NCBI GenBank assembly: GCA_025642075.2
Contig: JAODUO010000470.1
Coordinates: forward strand, 227,001-291,000
DNA from: Ridgeia piscesae
Lineage: Eukaryota; Annelida; Polychaeta; Sabellida; Siboglinidae
Direction: 5' to 3'
DNA length: 64,000 nucleotides
Shown: positions 1-12,800 of the stretch, in pieces
Layout of the letters: each line of letters starts with the position of its first letter
Numbering within the stretch: the first letter of the stretch is position 1
The notes under the pieces: generated by a model
Databases searched by the model: none
The model's input: the letters and a program-made list of their open reading frames with translations, nothing else
Told to the model about the DNA's origin: nothing
Made by a program: the position numbers and the translations under genes

Positions 1-3000
1 TGACCAGTCGTTTGCTTCCACGATATGCTAACTAAGCAGTTTCACAAATGGTGGACCAAACACAATCATTTTTCCATCACAACCAGTCTATATGAAGAAG
101 GCATACATTTAAATAGTTGCAAACAGTAAACTTTATTATTTCCACAACAAAACACACAGAATATAACCATGACGACAGCAGAAATGAAACACTTAACAAA
201 GGAGACATATACAAATATGCAGTGTATGTTTGGAACAGCTGTACAGTGCCAAACAGTGTGGCTGTCTGAGAGGTTCAGATGCCCTGGGTAAATAACTGTT
301 GTCAACAACTTGTCACATGACCAACAACAACATTTCATCATCTCCATTTACCAAGCAAAATTGTGTTTATTATTATATAAACCATCACCTTTTTTGGATT
401 ATGTATAACCTTTTTTGGATTATGTATAAATTCACTGCCCAATTGGAACTGCAAAGCTATAATAGCTTTCTGCAAACCTATCCTTATTTTATTTGGTTAG
501 GTGAGAAATCTGGCTACAATTCTTACTGTTAATGCCCTGAAGCAATGCAAAAACATGCTTTGTTCATAAATATCAAAAGCAATGAAAAAATATTTTGAAG
601 TTTTCTTCTGATCAATCTATTTCAAACACATTCTAAAGTTCCAAAACCCAATTAGTACTTTCCTTTAAAATGCAAATCATAACTAAAAGTTAGGCTAATC
701 TAAGACAGAAAATACTAAGCTAACTTAAGCATGCAAACTGTACTAGCAGTTAATAGATGCTGCTTTCTAAACTAAAATTTAATATATATCAAGTAATATG
801 TATAGATAAATAAAGCTTTCATAAATGTAGTTTGCTATTATGTAATCAATATTCAGTGTGTTTACAGCTATTTGTTTGAACAGACAAATCTGTGTAAATT
901 AGTCTTCACCGTCAAGTCAGTAACGTCTAATTTATTGTTTATGACAACTTAAAATTTTATAAATGAATCTTAAGATAAGAGTATGTCTTAAAATTAATGG
1001 GCAGGTCAATAATATTAAACACACATGACCATAGTAAATATTATATTAACACAACCAAATATATATATCTTTGAGTATGTAAAGCTTACAGTAGAGGAAA
1101 CTGTAGGTGCTCGACCAAATGTATAAATAAGTCTCACCGTATATAAATCTCACAATATAATATTTATACGACCAACTTTATCAATAAGTCTGAGTAAATA
1201 AGTCTGATAATTGACATCGAGGTCTATGCAGTATTTAACTCTATTTATATGAGCACATTTATTAAGTCTTTGAGTAAATAAGTCTTACAATTCACAAATA
1301 GGCCAATAAAATATTTGTATGACCATGTTTATGTAATATGTAGGTCACGGAATAACTGATGCAGCTGTATAAGGCCAATGATAATGTAAACAATTCCGTG
1401 GAATGCAGTTGTGTTCAGCCTTAAATAAATAAACAAAAACAACACTAAACTAACAGGAAGAATCACAGCACTTGTAAATATATGTCAGATTAACGTTTGA
1501 TATTTAAAAACATCAAACGCAGTCTAACCTCATAAATAGCAATTGCTAAATCAAACAGAAGCAATGTTGGAATGTAGTCTATTATTCGGTTGGACGGATT
1601 TATCAGGTACAACCTTTCTCTATTACTACAGTAATGTGATGTGTACAAAGTCGCTCATTCATAAAGTAGACTAATGCGAATGAATAAGAAGATTTAGGAC
1701 ATGTTCACTAATACATTCACACCAAGGAACGGTACCATCTGCCTGTGGTTACTCTTGCCCATTACGAATAATTGCCTGTTATCGTTAAACCTCGGTTTTT
1801 GTTTGTAATTTACATAGAGTGGAATCTCTTTAATACGACCAGTTTACTTCCAGTGCATGGATCCAAATGTTGAAGGTTTCAGGGTAAACAAATCAAGCAC
1901 ATAACGTGGACATTTGTTTACCACACAGTGACGTCCAAATGGTAGGCGTCCGTAGTAAAGAGGTTTCATTGTATCAATCCACAATGTACACTTGTTCACA
2001 ATACACACCTATCCACAACAGGCACCTTTCTGTAACGACCATATTACCAGATCACAACACAATGTCGCACATGACAAATGCATACACAAAACAGTAAAAT
2101 CATACTACCACTAAATTATCACAAACAGACTACCAGGTATATTTGGATGTGTATAGAGAATCTCTTTAAATACATCAACAATTAAATCACAACATTGGGT
2201 ATACACAGCTAACTTCATATCACAGTTACAGGTCTCTCAGATTGATATGATTTATGTAAAGGTGTTAATTAAATCCAACAACTGTGCCAGTGTCACACAG
2301 TGTATAGCTTATGATGGATAACACAATCGTGTTTCCTATCGTGACAAGGAAATACAGTCAAGTCAATCGACTGAAACATCACAGTGAGCTAATAAATAGA
2401 TTTTGACATTTCAAAAGCTGCAGAATAAATAGGAGCAATTTCTGGCAAGAACAGCTATTTATATGCCACATAAAGTACACATTCCACCATCAAACATGAT
2501 GAAAATATCCACCAATAAATGTCCAAAGTCTTATCACTTTCAGCGCCAGTCTTGTACTAATATTCAGTACCATGCTGACTTCCATTTTTCCACCCTCCGA
2601 ACAGAAAAAACGGATAACCGGATTGGAACAATCCCGGCTTGTTCACCGACTTCCCGTGGACAGATCCTGGGTTTCCTGGGAGACCACAGGACGATATCCT
2701 CCTGGAGATCATAGGATGATCTCTCATGAGTTAGTCACGTCATGTGACCGAGGTAAGACCAGACAGTAGCAGCTTCACTAGCGGAGATTCTGGGCACAGA
2801 TCTGGGCACTGATACGTTGTTCCCTGTGTTGCTAGTGTAAATATTGTCCGCTGCTAATTCTGTCCAATCACAAGAGGATACCTATCTGCTAAAACTTGTG
2901 ATATCACATCTGGATATCCCCAAAACAATTTACCGATATCACGGCATAAGTCCAAGTTACCTTGGAAACGTTCATCACAGACAACGAATGCTCCCTTGTC

Positions 3001-3123
3001 CGCAATCACAAATACGCTAGAATCATCTGATGCAATGAATGCTACCTCCCAAGGGTCCATTACTATCACTTATGTTCAAATCTTCGGATACAATAGATGC
3101 TCCCTTGCGAGTGTTTATCTCTA
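1..3123. other. 3' UTR / downstream flank, no gene recognised
   Basis: AT-rich sequence left of the stop codon of the giant gene. Only short chance ORFs are present. Candidate minus-strand AATAAA poly(A) signals (TTTATT on the plus strand) occur near 132-137, 366-371, 488-493, 934 and 1258; I cannot tell which is used. Just beyond the stop, around 2985-3150, there is a weak tandem duplication of about 58 bp: the block around CTATCACTT at 3063 recurs at 3121. No transmembrane or KASH-like coding segment was found on the minus strand here. Confidence 0.5.
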
Positions 3124-6100
3124 TCACTTGTGTTTGAGTCGTCGAGTGAGTTCCTTCATTTCATTGGCTGCTCTTGTCGCTTTCAGAATGGACGAGTCGA
3201 GCTGGGCGCTTTCAACCAGTCTGGCTGAGGAGGGGCGTGGCTTATGGTCCCGCCTCTTACCTGCCCCGTGGGCGTTCTCCTTCCCGTCATGGGGGCTGTC
3301 ACTCACACTGTCATAGCGGTACGGACTCGCAATCACGATATATGGCGACTGTGGCACCACAGCGCCACCTTGTGGGTGCTGTTGTGTGTTCGGAATAAAC
3401 ACAATTGACGCATTCTGCTGCAACGGTGTCGTCATCTGCTGAGCCTCTGTGGCACTAATCGGACGGAATGCTCCCTGGCCAAGCTGGAGCTGCGTGGCTC
3501 CGGCGGGGACTGCATATTGTGGTGGTGCCGGTGGTGGCGGCACCACTGGCGTCATTCTTGGCATGCGGGGGGTTAACGGTGCAGGCAAGGGGGGTGGAGG
3601 GGGGTACAGAGTCCGCAACTGGGGTTGGGCCTGGTATTTCGCCCCGACCCCGGGATACGTAGGCCTGTAAATGGGCCGGTCGTACAGCTTCCCTTGAGGC
3701 ACAGGGGGAGCAACGCCACGTCTCAAGGGAGAAGCGCTGTGTTCCCGTCTTCCTGAGGGATAACCGATTCGTGACCGTGGTAAATACCGACTGCGCAACT
3801 CGTCGTAATCCCGCCTGTCGCTCAAGTAACTATCGAAGCTGTGACGCCGATGCTCTCGCGACTCGGGGTCGGAAACCATGGCAACGACCTCATCTGGTTT
3901 CTTATACATCAGCTCGAGACGGCGTTTCGTGTAGAGCTTCTCTCTCTCCCCATCGAACGAGTCAGCGACGCTCTCGGAAACGTCGCTCTTGTGCTTATGT
4001 TTGTGTTTCGACTTGTGCTTCTTTTTTGCATCCTTCTCCTTCCGTGTGTCGCCCGTATCTGCTGGGTTTATCTGACTCTTCAGGTCCCGCACCTGTCTGA
4101 GCATGAACTTCAGAATGTCCATCTTCGTCATGTTCGACTGCACTGTTGCACTCTGGGACACGGCATCAGTGTCATCGCGTCTGTGACGTTCACGCTTCTT
4201 CTTCTCCTTTTTCTCCTTCGGTATGTCAAAGATGTCACGCTGTGTTTCAACGTCTCGAGTTGGTTCCTCATGCATTGTGGAATGCCTGACGCGTATGGGG
4301 GGAATGTCAATATGAGGCTGCAGTTCGACTGCTTCCCCGCGAGTCTGAGTTTGTTCGTTCGTCGTTGTCTGCGTTGCATCATCCAGTATGTGCGAATAAC
4401 GGGGCATTGACTTAACGAGTCCCAGCTCGTTCGTCTGTGTCTCAATGTGTGAGTGGGACTGCTGATACGCCTGACCGAACGTCTGAGTCGCAAAGTCTCT
4501 GGATGCCTGGATGTCTAAGTCGTCGCGGCCAATCAGCTGCCACGGTTGTATGGCATGTGACGACAGACTGTCGTTGGGGTCGATGACAAAGGTGTCACCT
4601 AGTGACACTGTGCCGCTCGGGATCGACGACCCATCAATGCAGAAGCGTAGTTTCAGTGGCGTCTGCGTCGTTTGATGACACAGGGTCTGCTGGGTAAAGT
4701 CTAACTTTTTCACTCGCCTCGGAGTGGCTCTTGGACTGCCGTGAGGTATGTGTCTTGTTTGTGTCGCTGCAGTATTGCTCGTTGAATTATCGCCACGTGA
4801 AGTGCCACTACGACGCTGCTCCCTGTTATGCCAGGTAAGGGAACGTTCTCGTCCTGCCTGGACCCGTAGTTCCGGGGAAGGTCGCTGTCTCCCCGCTCTG
4901 GCACTCTGAACTCTCCTGGTGGACAACGATGGTACTCGCTGCTCACCATTAGTTGACCTCCGACCTGGATTCGCCTCGGAAATATTTGGATTGCTACTGA
5001 CTTCGCTGCCAATGACGCGACTTCGCATTCCCGATTCCAGCACACGATTACTACTTTCCGGTCGCACGGTGCACCGACTACTGGTGTGTGGGACGGCGGC
5101 CTTTTTGTGGGTGTCACCAAGCATGTCGTCATGGCAACTGTCTGCGGTGAATGGCTCAGTCATTGTGCCGTCGAATGCTTCGATGTATTCTTGGTATTCC
5201 TTCAAATACGCTGGCTGTGCAGTTTGATCTTTGGCTGATCGTAGCAATGTCGAGTTCGGCCCGTCGCGTTCGTCTGTGCCAGTTCTTGATGAATCAGTAC
5301 GAGCGTACCTCATAGTACGCATGAGGGCACTACTGGTACGATCACTGTCATGGCTCACCAATTTACCGTCACAGTTTGGCGGTTCTGACTGAAACCCTGG
5401 AAGTTTCCTTCGTTTTGCCGCCTGCCGAGCACTCCGTGGTGCAGTGGCGCCACCTGGTGTGTCGACCTGCATGAATGTTGAGTCATTGCTGTCACCTGAC
5501 GCGATGCTAGTGTCGACGTCACCGAGATCGAGTGAGGATCGAGACGACTGCCCAGGAACAGAGGGGAGCTTACGGCGTCGGTCTCGCGGTGTTTGTGTCT
5601 GTGCGTCTTCTGGCGTCTGCGTCGTGCGGTGACGCGGCGTCTGCGTACCCCAGCTCTTGCTTGACACGAATGTCGCCTCGGGATCTGGTTCTGTCATCCC
5701 CGATGGCCACGACATTGTATCGTCGTCATCATCATCGTCAGAGAACAGATGCGTGTTGGGTTGTAGGACGTGTGTGCTCTGCGTGACGTCGTGCTGGACT
5801 ACCTCGACCTGCCTCCGGACCGTTCCGCTTGAGAGGTTCCCAACGTCTTCTGCCATCCACATTGTGTCTGACCGGTGCAGGTGACCAGCGCTTGATCTGT
5901 CATCGATGCTGACGTTGACCCGTGTCAGCGATTGGTCTGGCGGTAGACGTCGCGTCACGGGAGACGACTGACGTAGCGGGGTTTTGCCCTGCAGCGCCCG
6001 TTTCGCCGAGTCTGTCAGTGGACTGTCATCGTCGGGCACGCTGGTGCCGCGCACCAGCATGACACGCACTGGCACCGATGCGTCGCTATGACGTCGACCG

Positions 6101-6807
6101 TCGTGTTCGCCGGACGCCATCATTTCCTGCATGGCGAGATCTGCCTCTAACATGGCTGCTAATACATCCCCATGCGAACTGAGGGTTTCATCCAACAACA
6201 CCAGTTGAACAGGGTGTCCACTGATGTCTTCAGCGTCGATGTCAGCTTGCGTCACTTCGTCGGCTGAGGCTATCAACTCAGTGCTTGTCGCCGGCAGTGT
6301 GTCACCGTATCCCGACTCTCGATCGCTCTCAAAGTTATACACGCATTCGCATCCTCGATCCTCTTGGGGGCGCCTCTCAGCTCCACGTGGTTGGTCTAAC
6401 GAAGATGCTGACTGGACGGATCGAAGGCTTGACCTGTTTGCACTTCTGACGATGAACCGTGGATATCCTGATGTGCTGCCCCCTGGTGGATTGCTCCTTG
6501 GCAAAACGCTGCTACTACGTGTCGGCAATCCTGTGCTGCCACCTGGCTGCGGTAACCGACGTCGCGGTGTCGTCGAACTCCGTCCGTTCGTGCCTGGCCA
6601 ATTTGGTCTAGTTCCTGGACCAACCGCTAGGGGGATCCGACTGCTACGGTTGTCACGTGATTGGCTAGAGGAACTTGATGGTGTTCTCGCTGGTCGCGGT
6701 ATGTTTGAGGTCGTGGAGTAGTGTTCGTCCTGAGTGCCGTCGTCCGAGTCTCTCAGCACGCTCAGTCGGGTCTGTGTGCAGCTGTCACTCAAAGATAGCT
6801 CCTCCCA
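3124..6807 (-). CDS. Terminal exon: disordered C-terminal tail with TQT (LC8-type) and SxIP (EB1-type) motifs, no KASH
   Basis: Acceptor TTTTCCAG precedes TGG at 6807; the frame is phase 0 with the last spectrin exon and runs 1,227 codons to TGA at 3124-3126. Counting from the first residue: SNIP at 34-37 and SRIP at 56-59 in a Ser/Arg/Pro-rich segment, with SSIP at 727-730. TQT motifs start at 11, 388, 396, 404, 682, 714, 774, 790, 812 and 820. There is an Asp run near 354, basic RRRKLP near 410 and KRRKLP near 462, Lys/Glu then Lys/His-rich tracts near 870-930, poly-Pro near 1067-1090, and a basic helix at the extreme C terminus. No spectrin repeat, transmembrane helix or KASH tail is present. 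TQT is the LC8 anchor and SxIP the EB-binding motif in other proteins; binding here is inferred. CpG and codon use are richer than in the surrounding introns. Confidence 0.88.
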   Translation of the reverse strand, partial: WEELSLSDSCTQTRLSVLRDSDDGTQDEHYSTTSNIPRPARTPSSSSSQSRDNRSSRIPLAVGPGTRPNWPGTNGRSSTTPRRRLPQPGGSTGLPTRSSSVLPRSNPPGGSTSGYPRFIVRSANRSSLRSVQSASSLDQPRGAERRPQEDRGCECVYNFESDRESGYGDTLPATSTELIASADEVTQADIDAEDISGHPVQLVLLDETLSSHGDVLAAMLEADLAMQEMMASGEHDGRRHSDASVPVRVMLVRGTSVPDDDSPLTDSAKRALQGKTPLRQSSPVTRRLPPDQSLTRVNVSIDDRSSAGHLHRSDTMWMAEDVGNLSSGTVRRQVEVVQHDVTQSTHVLQPNTHLFSDDDDDDDTMSWPSGMTEPDPEATFVSSKSWGTQTPRHRTTQTPEDAQTQTPRDRRRKLPSVPGQSSRSSLDLGDVDTSIASGDSNDSTFMQVDTPGGATAPRSARQAAKRRKLPGFQSEPPNCDGKLVSHDSDRTSSALMRTMRYARTDSSRTGTDERDGPNSTLLRSAKDQTAQPAYLKEYQEYIEAFDGTMTEPFTADSCHDDMLGDTHKKAAVPHTSSRCTVRPESSNRVLESGMRSRVIGSEVSSNPNISEANPGRRSTNGEQRVPSLSTRRVQSARAGRQRPSPELRVQAGRERSLTWHNREQRRSGTSRGDNSTSNTAATQTRHIPHGSPRATPRRVKKLDFTQQTLCHQTTQTPLKLRFCIDGSSIPSGTVSLGDTFVIDPNDSLSSHAIQPWQLIGRDDLDIQASRDFATQTFGQAYQQSHSHIETQTNELGLVKSMPRYSHILDDATQTTTNEQTQTRGEAVELQPHIDIPPIRVRHSTMHEEPTRDVETQRDIFDIPKEKKEKKKRERHRRDDTDAVSQSATVQSNMTKMDILKFMLRQVRDLKSQINPADTGDTRKEKDAKKKHKSKHKHKHKSDVSESVADSFDGEREKLYTKRRLELMYKKPDEVVAMVSDPESREHRRHSFDSYLSDRRDYDELRSRYLPRSRIGYPSGRREHSASPLRRGVAPPVPQGKLYDRPIYRPTYPGVGAKYQAQPQLRTLYPPPPPLPAPLTPRMPRMTPVVPPPPAPPQYAVPAGATQLQLGQGAFRPISATEAQQMTTPLQQNASIVFIPNTQQHPQGGAVVPQSPYIVIASPYRYDSVSDSPHDGKENAHGAGKRRDHKPRPSSARLVESAQLDSSILKATRAANEMKELTRRLKHK

Positions 6808-9800
6808 CTGGAAAACAAATGAATATTCATGAACACAACCTGCTGAATAGTGACAGCTGAAAACTGACCAACATGATGAAATGACGTAAGACATGAATAA
6901 TGTTTTCTTGCTGGTCATAGGTGAGTTGTTTTGGTTCAGTGGTTTGTGATTATAAACAGACTCCAAAATAAAACACAGTATTAGAAACAGCCACAGCTCA
7001 ACAATATCCACTCTATAAGTCTATATGTTCCACATCTGTATACTTGTAAGTCTTTGTAAGCAAACCACATGATTGATCAGGCCACGTTAATATGGTCATT
7101 TAGGTGGGATACTAGATGGGTTGTTAGTTTAACCTTTCTACTACATTAATGTTTTATTTTATATTATTATATTATTTATCAATAATGTTATATTTATTTA
7201 TCAATAATGTTATATATATCTAAAATGTATATATTGCTTTGATCCACAAAAGTCCAAAGTGGCTGGATTTGAGGTAGAATTGTACAGCTATACAGATAAT
7301 TATGTGTGAAAGTATACAATGTTCGTTCCTCACTGTTTTGTAAATGTAGCTTTTTATTTAATTCTAGTAGTTTTTAATAATATATATAAATGACTATTTT
7401 ATAAGCGTAGGGCTATGCATAAAACCCTCATATAAACAGAGTTGATTTGTAATAATTTATCAAACTATTTGTTACATGACTATGGCTCATCCTGCAAACC
7501 GATAGCAGACTACTGATTTGATATAATTGATCTGACCGTAGGTGTCGCACAACTTTTCTTTTCTTGCACTGTCAACCTGTTGAGACATTGTCCAGCTACA
7601 CAGCAATATTTACAAATATAAAATGCTATTCTTGGCAATCATGGCAGCATTCTATTTCCATACACACATATGCGTACAACATGTGGGAATAATAATGTTT
7701 TTATTAACCTTGTGACCTTTATCACTTTGCATTCGTTGCAACTCTACTACAGTAATTTATCACCATTTTGCAACAACCTGAATGATTATTGTTACCGCAC
7801 TATGTTTTATGTCTGTTCAAAATAGGTTCTATTTCTTTCTTCGTCATCATAATTGTTTAAACAATAACACGCATTGATTTTATTATAAACAATTAATATT
7901 ATAAAATATTTTAATAATATCAACTAATATTTTTATTATTGCTCTCTATAAATTTCTTTTTATACTTATAACATATACCTGGGTACAGGTTTTATTAAAC
8001 TTGTGGTGTGGTCAAAATAAAGTAGATTTAACTTAAAAACTTACTTGCATTATATTACGTAATGTTTATCATATAAAAAGTTAAGCACCAACGTAGACAC
8101 ACACAAAATAAACAGCTAAAAGTTCACTTTAAAATTATATTTGATAGGCTGTAAAGCTACATCAAAATGTATGCAGTTTGTCAGGCAACTGTCTACTAGG
8201 ATGTGACACCTCCTTGTTGAATGTAGGGATGTTACAGGTGTAACACCCATGTTGTAATATTACACTTCATTTACACAGTTATTTGCAAGTGTTACATGTC
8301 AAAAGTTTTGTTGAGTAAGCATCCAGGTTAAGAAACATAAACACCACCAGTTCAGTGTTAGTATCTATTCGCAAAAGCATCTATTGTTACAATTTTTACT
8401 GCCGAATTTGAAGCACTGGTTACCAGAAGCAGTTACCACCTCACTCAAGTATAAAATTCACTGATGGCTGCCGATTAACTCAACAGGGCTCGTCGTAAAA
8501 TGAAGCCTCCAATAGCCGCGTCTGTAGACGTGTTACCATGGCAACCGCCAACAGTCAAACGAGTCGCTGGTCCCGGTCCGACCAAAGGCGCAAACGTTTA
8601 CGGACACAACACCACAATCCATTCACACACCACACAAAAAGCGCAGCCACAAGCCCACAGAGGGAGCAAGTGTCAAGTGTAAACACCGGCAGAACAACAG
8701 ACGACACCGTTAGTGTGTGCTCAATAGAATTGTACAGTGCTCGTTAGTGGGTGCGCCTATACATCGTTAGTGCCCTGAATGTACAAATCCTTGCTAGTCA
8801 CATCTATCACTACTCACATGGCTATTCTGAACCATTATTTCCGATACAACCTGACGTTGATTAGTGGAGTTACAGTCGCCCGTGGACGACCATGTTTGAA
8901 GAAGCGTCGTTGCACTGTGTGCTGTATGGAGGTGCCACACTGCTAAGTCAAGTTTCAACCTGCCCGCCAAACTACTGCACAACTTCCGAGCTGACCAGTT
9001 TACCACTGAATACCGGCAGATCTAATCTGCTATTGTGGACAGTTTGCGTGTAATTCAATTACTACATAAAGCTAATGCGTTTCTTTGTAATTTAGACCAA
9101 TCTCACACACCCACACCTACACCAGAAGCAGAGCAAAGTTCACGTCAAGTACAGGGTTGCTACCTTGCTCTGACAAAAGCATAATAGGTCGAATAACAAG
9201 GGTTTAATAACTGTCTATTACGAAGTCAGTTCACACTAAGTGCATCAATGATTTAGTAACTCTCTATCAGAGGTACACTTTTGAAGGTGCGGTATAATTT
9301 GTTTCATGCAAGTTCACAATGGGTACACATGAGATACACTCTGTATCAACAATTGGTGCGTATTAAGCAACATCGCTAATTTCATAACTGTGTCTAACAT
9401 AAACATCTATGAAGTTTTAACAGTATCTAATTTAGTTTCTATCCAAAAACATGTTAATTATTTACATAAAGAAAACTTCAGATTTACAATAAATTAAATA
9501 TATTTATTGTCTTAAAACTTTGCTTAAAGAACCAAATACAGCAAAACCTTTGGCAATAGACAACAAACGTAATTTTTTTATTTCAACAACATTTTACATG
9601 GTTTTCTAACCATTTCCTTTATCTATAACATATATTATATAAAATAAATTGACTTTTCCAAATGTTGTCTACTATATTTCGGTTTTACTGTAAAAAAACT
9701 TCACTTATCATGGATAACATCATTTACCCTCATAATAAAATAAATCAACACTTAATTTTAATAAACATCTTAACATAATCTCAAAAAATAAAAATTCTAC

Positions 9801-12800
9801 AGAATAAAGACAGAAAATGCACCCACCTTTTGCTGGGGCTAGCTTCCTGTCCGAGCGAATGAACGGACGGACCAATGAAAATGTACAAAAACTGTTTCTG
9901 CGCCACTCCCACAGACAGTGAAGTCCAGCAAGCACAGCTCAAAGTGTGATCTCTTCTTGTGGCAAAGCTAATTCCCAGCAGGAGAATAAAGGAGCCGAAC
10001 TGATTGCCTGTGGAGCTGCCACAGACTGGCCCTGGTGTGTGTTTACTGCGAGTGAGCAGTGAGTATTGACACTTAGAAGTGGAGGGAAGCTTTGTCTGGG
10101 CTTGTCCAGTGCAGCAGTCTAGACATAGAGCCACTGTGTGTGTTACTGGCGTATGGCTGTCCATTGAAGTGACACGCTGATGTTTACGCACATGAAAGGA
10201 TTCAGTTATTGTCACAGTTGTGTGGGTTTCTTCGAGTATGTTTCGAGTACGTTTTGTGTAGGGGGTGGGTTTTCTTAGTGCGTTTACAGGACAATACGGT
10301 GCATTCGTTTCTGTGGATGTATGCTAGAAACTGGTGAATCAGGGTTGTTGTGAAATAAATTAAATGCTGGATAAGTTAACACGTTTATCTTGTCTTAGTA
10401 TGTTCGTAGGACAACTCAGTGCATTTGTTTCTGTGAATGTATACTAGAAACTGTTGAATCACAGTTGTTGTGAAATAAATTAAATATTGGATAAGTTAAC
10501 AAATATTCATCTCTATAGCCATTCTAGACACCCATGAAATAACGTTTTGGAATCCCCCATTTCTGCCTGGATTGCATGATGTCCATGTGAATCTAAGAAA
10601 CGGCGGATACGTCCAAAAGAATTTAACTACTCAACCACAGTCCCTACAGCGAAAACCCACCTCATTTTCAAATTTGTTTTATTTAGTTGTTCTTTTTAAT
10701 AAATTACTATACACATTCTATTAGGCTTATAACAAGCAACAAAAATGTATCACATTTTCTCACTGTTTAGCATACCACTGCATGTACAGTTATGTGCACA
10801 TAATAACATACTTGGGGACCTTGTAGACAAAACTTCATTAAACAACCACATTTGCACCACCACCAACCTGACCACCACCACAATAGCTGCAATTAGGAAT
10901 AATTTCCATATTGCTGATAAACATCATAATAATTTCATGCTTACTGGCAATATGAAAATCTTATTCAAAATGCAGTCTTTCAACCTACAGCTGAATACAT
11001 GGCTGAAAGACTTAACAGAATCAGATAGGTCCTTTTGTTCGCTCGACTAATAATGCATTAATCTATCATGGACCTTTTATACAATTCAGCTCATATCACT
11101 GTATCTACGCAGGTCTGAAATGGTGACAGAAAAGAACCGACAAAGGACATGCACATTCATAAAACATAGAAGACACTAGGAGACCACGACGCCACCTACA
11201 CACTGCAGGAAGAACTAACTAGCATGCCAAGGATCACACAAACACACCACTCTCAATTTGACTGCTGGCGTGGCGGGCGGCACATGAAAAACAGTTCACG
11301 TGCTGCTTAATTTCAAACATTTTACAGATTTTATTTTCGTAATAATGTTCACCTCACATCTTCAGAACATTTCATGTCGTCATGATATTAAATGTAGCAT
11401 GACCACGAGAAAAAAACACCTAAAAGCACTACATATTATTATCATAGCAGTTGTATTGTTTTAATTGATAAAAGGTGAAAAGTAGTACTTTTCACAGGCT
11501 TCATACATCATCATTTTGTATTTTTGTTGCCATATCAGTAAGAACTAACTAGTAACAAATCTCAAAGCAGAAACGCATTCGCCAAAATGTTAAAACATGT
11601 TATAAAACCATTAAGTGTTATGAGAAAGCTGTCCAACTTCAACATGCCAGTAAACTTTAAGTCAGACTACTAATGACAATATCACATTTAAAATTAAATA
11701 TTTTCTTCAGATGTACATTATTTTACTTTAAAGACATGCACTCCCTTATTTTTTAACTGTTATCTTTTTACAATAGGGAAATGTAAATAATATTAAATTT
11801 AGTAACAATTTTTTTGAATTGCACACCCTAATTATCATTAATTAATAAATAATTTTAAAAGCCAAATGGCCAACAAAATCCCCCTCCCCGAACACCTTTA
11901 CAATTTTGACTAAATACCCTAGGTGAAAACACAGCACTCCCATGTGTCTCTGACCTACTTCTCTAACCCCCTAGCAAGGATGAAGGAATCTAAGTGAATA
12001 ACGAGTGCTTTGTTTGTTCAAGTCAACAGTTGGGCTCAACTGTGCACCCAGGACTTAACTTAACCTCTTTGAAGTAGGATTACTGGGCCAACCTTTGTAT
12101 AGCCCTGTCCCTGTGTCCAAAGTGTACACACTACACAGTACTTTAGAACAGGCTGATGTTGACCAAAGCCTCAGCTAAATCATAGTTGCTATTGCTCAAG
12201 TAAGTTCACTTAGGGAGACCTACCCTTATGAATTCTAACTAATGTAAAATCTACATATTTCTTGACTTAATTTGTCATTTGGCAAATTAATTTACAGTCG
12301 GAAAATATTACCCATAATAATGATAAGTAATTCATGTTGTGTTGAATAAATGTCAGTTTAACTTTTTCTTTGTTATTTACTCGATTTGATTGGTTTTATA
12401 ACTCAAAAACAAACAAAAGCAACTAAGCTATTGAGGTTATGTTAAAATGATGACATGGCTGCATTTGTAGTTGTAGACTACTGCTGACTGATGTAACTAC
12501 ACTTGTAAAGTAGACAATGACTGTTGCATTCAAAGTGCCACTGTCATCTTTGTATACAATCTGTGCACTATGCATCTCGGGCAATTAACTTAATTAATTG
12601 AATTACAATTAATTTTCCAATTAAATTAAATTAATTACGTTAATCCAATTAACCAATTAACAACTGACAGGAACCCATGACTACAGAAGCATGCAACTAC
12701 CTTCATGCAAATCCCAACTCCTAGGGCCCCGAATGAAGCTTAGCATGACACAAGAGGCGCCATCTAGAGGTGTGAATTGCAAACCTATTCTAACAGTGTC

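Noticed and set aside
2854..3069. Small minus-strand ORF after the stop as a possible KASH exon
   Set aside because: No hydrophobic anchor and no Pro-rich C-terminal luminal tail.
3174..6721. Plus-strand ORFs of 100-190 codons opposite the terminal exon
   Set aside because: GC-rich antisense shadows of the 1,227-codon minus-strand exon, which has splice and frame continuity.
8500..8747. Short plus-strand ORFs in the CpG-richer patch
   Set aside because: No recognisable domain, no splice context; kept only as a possible regulatory patch.
9781..10215. Minus-strand 144-codon ORF with a GTGGGTG donor-like site near 9821
   Set aside because: The donor would leave phase 2 while the terminal exon needs phase 0; no family resemblance; biased Ser/Thr composition.
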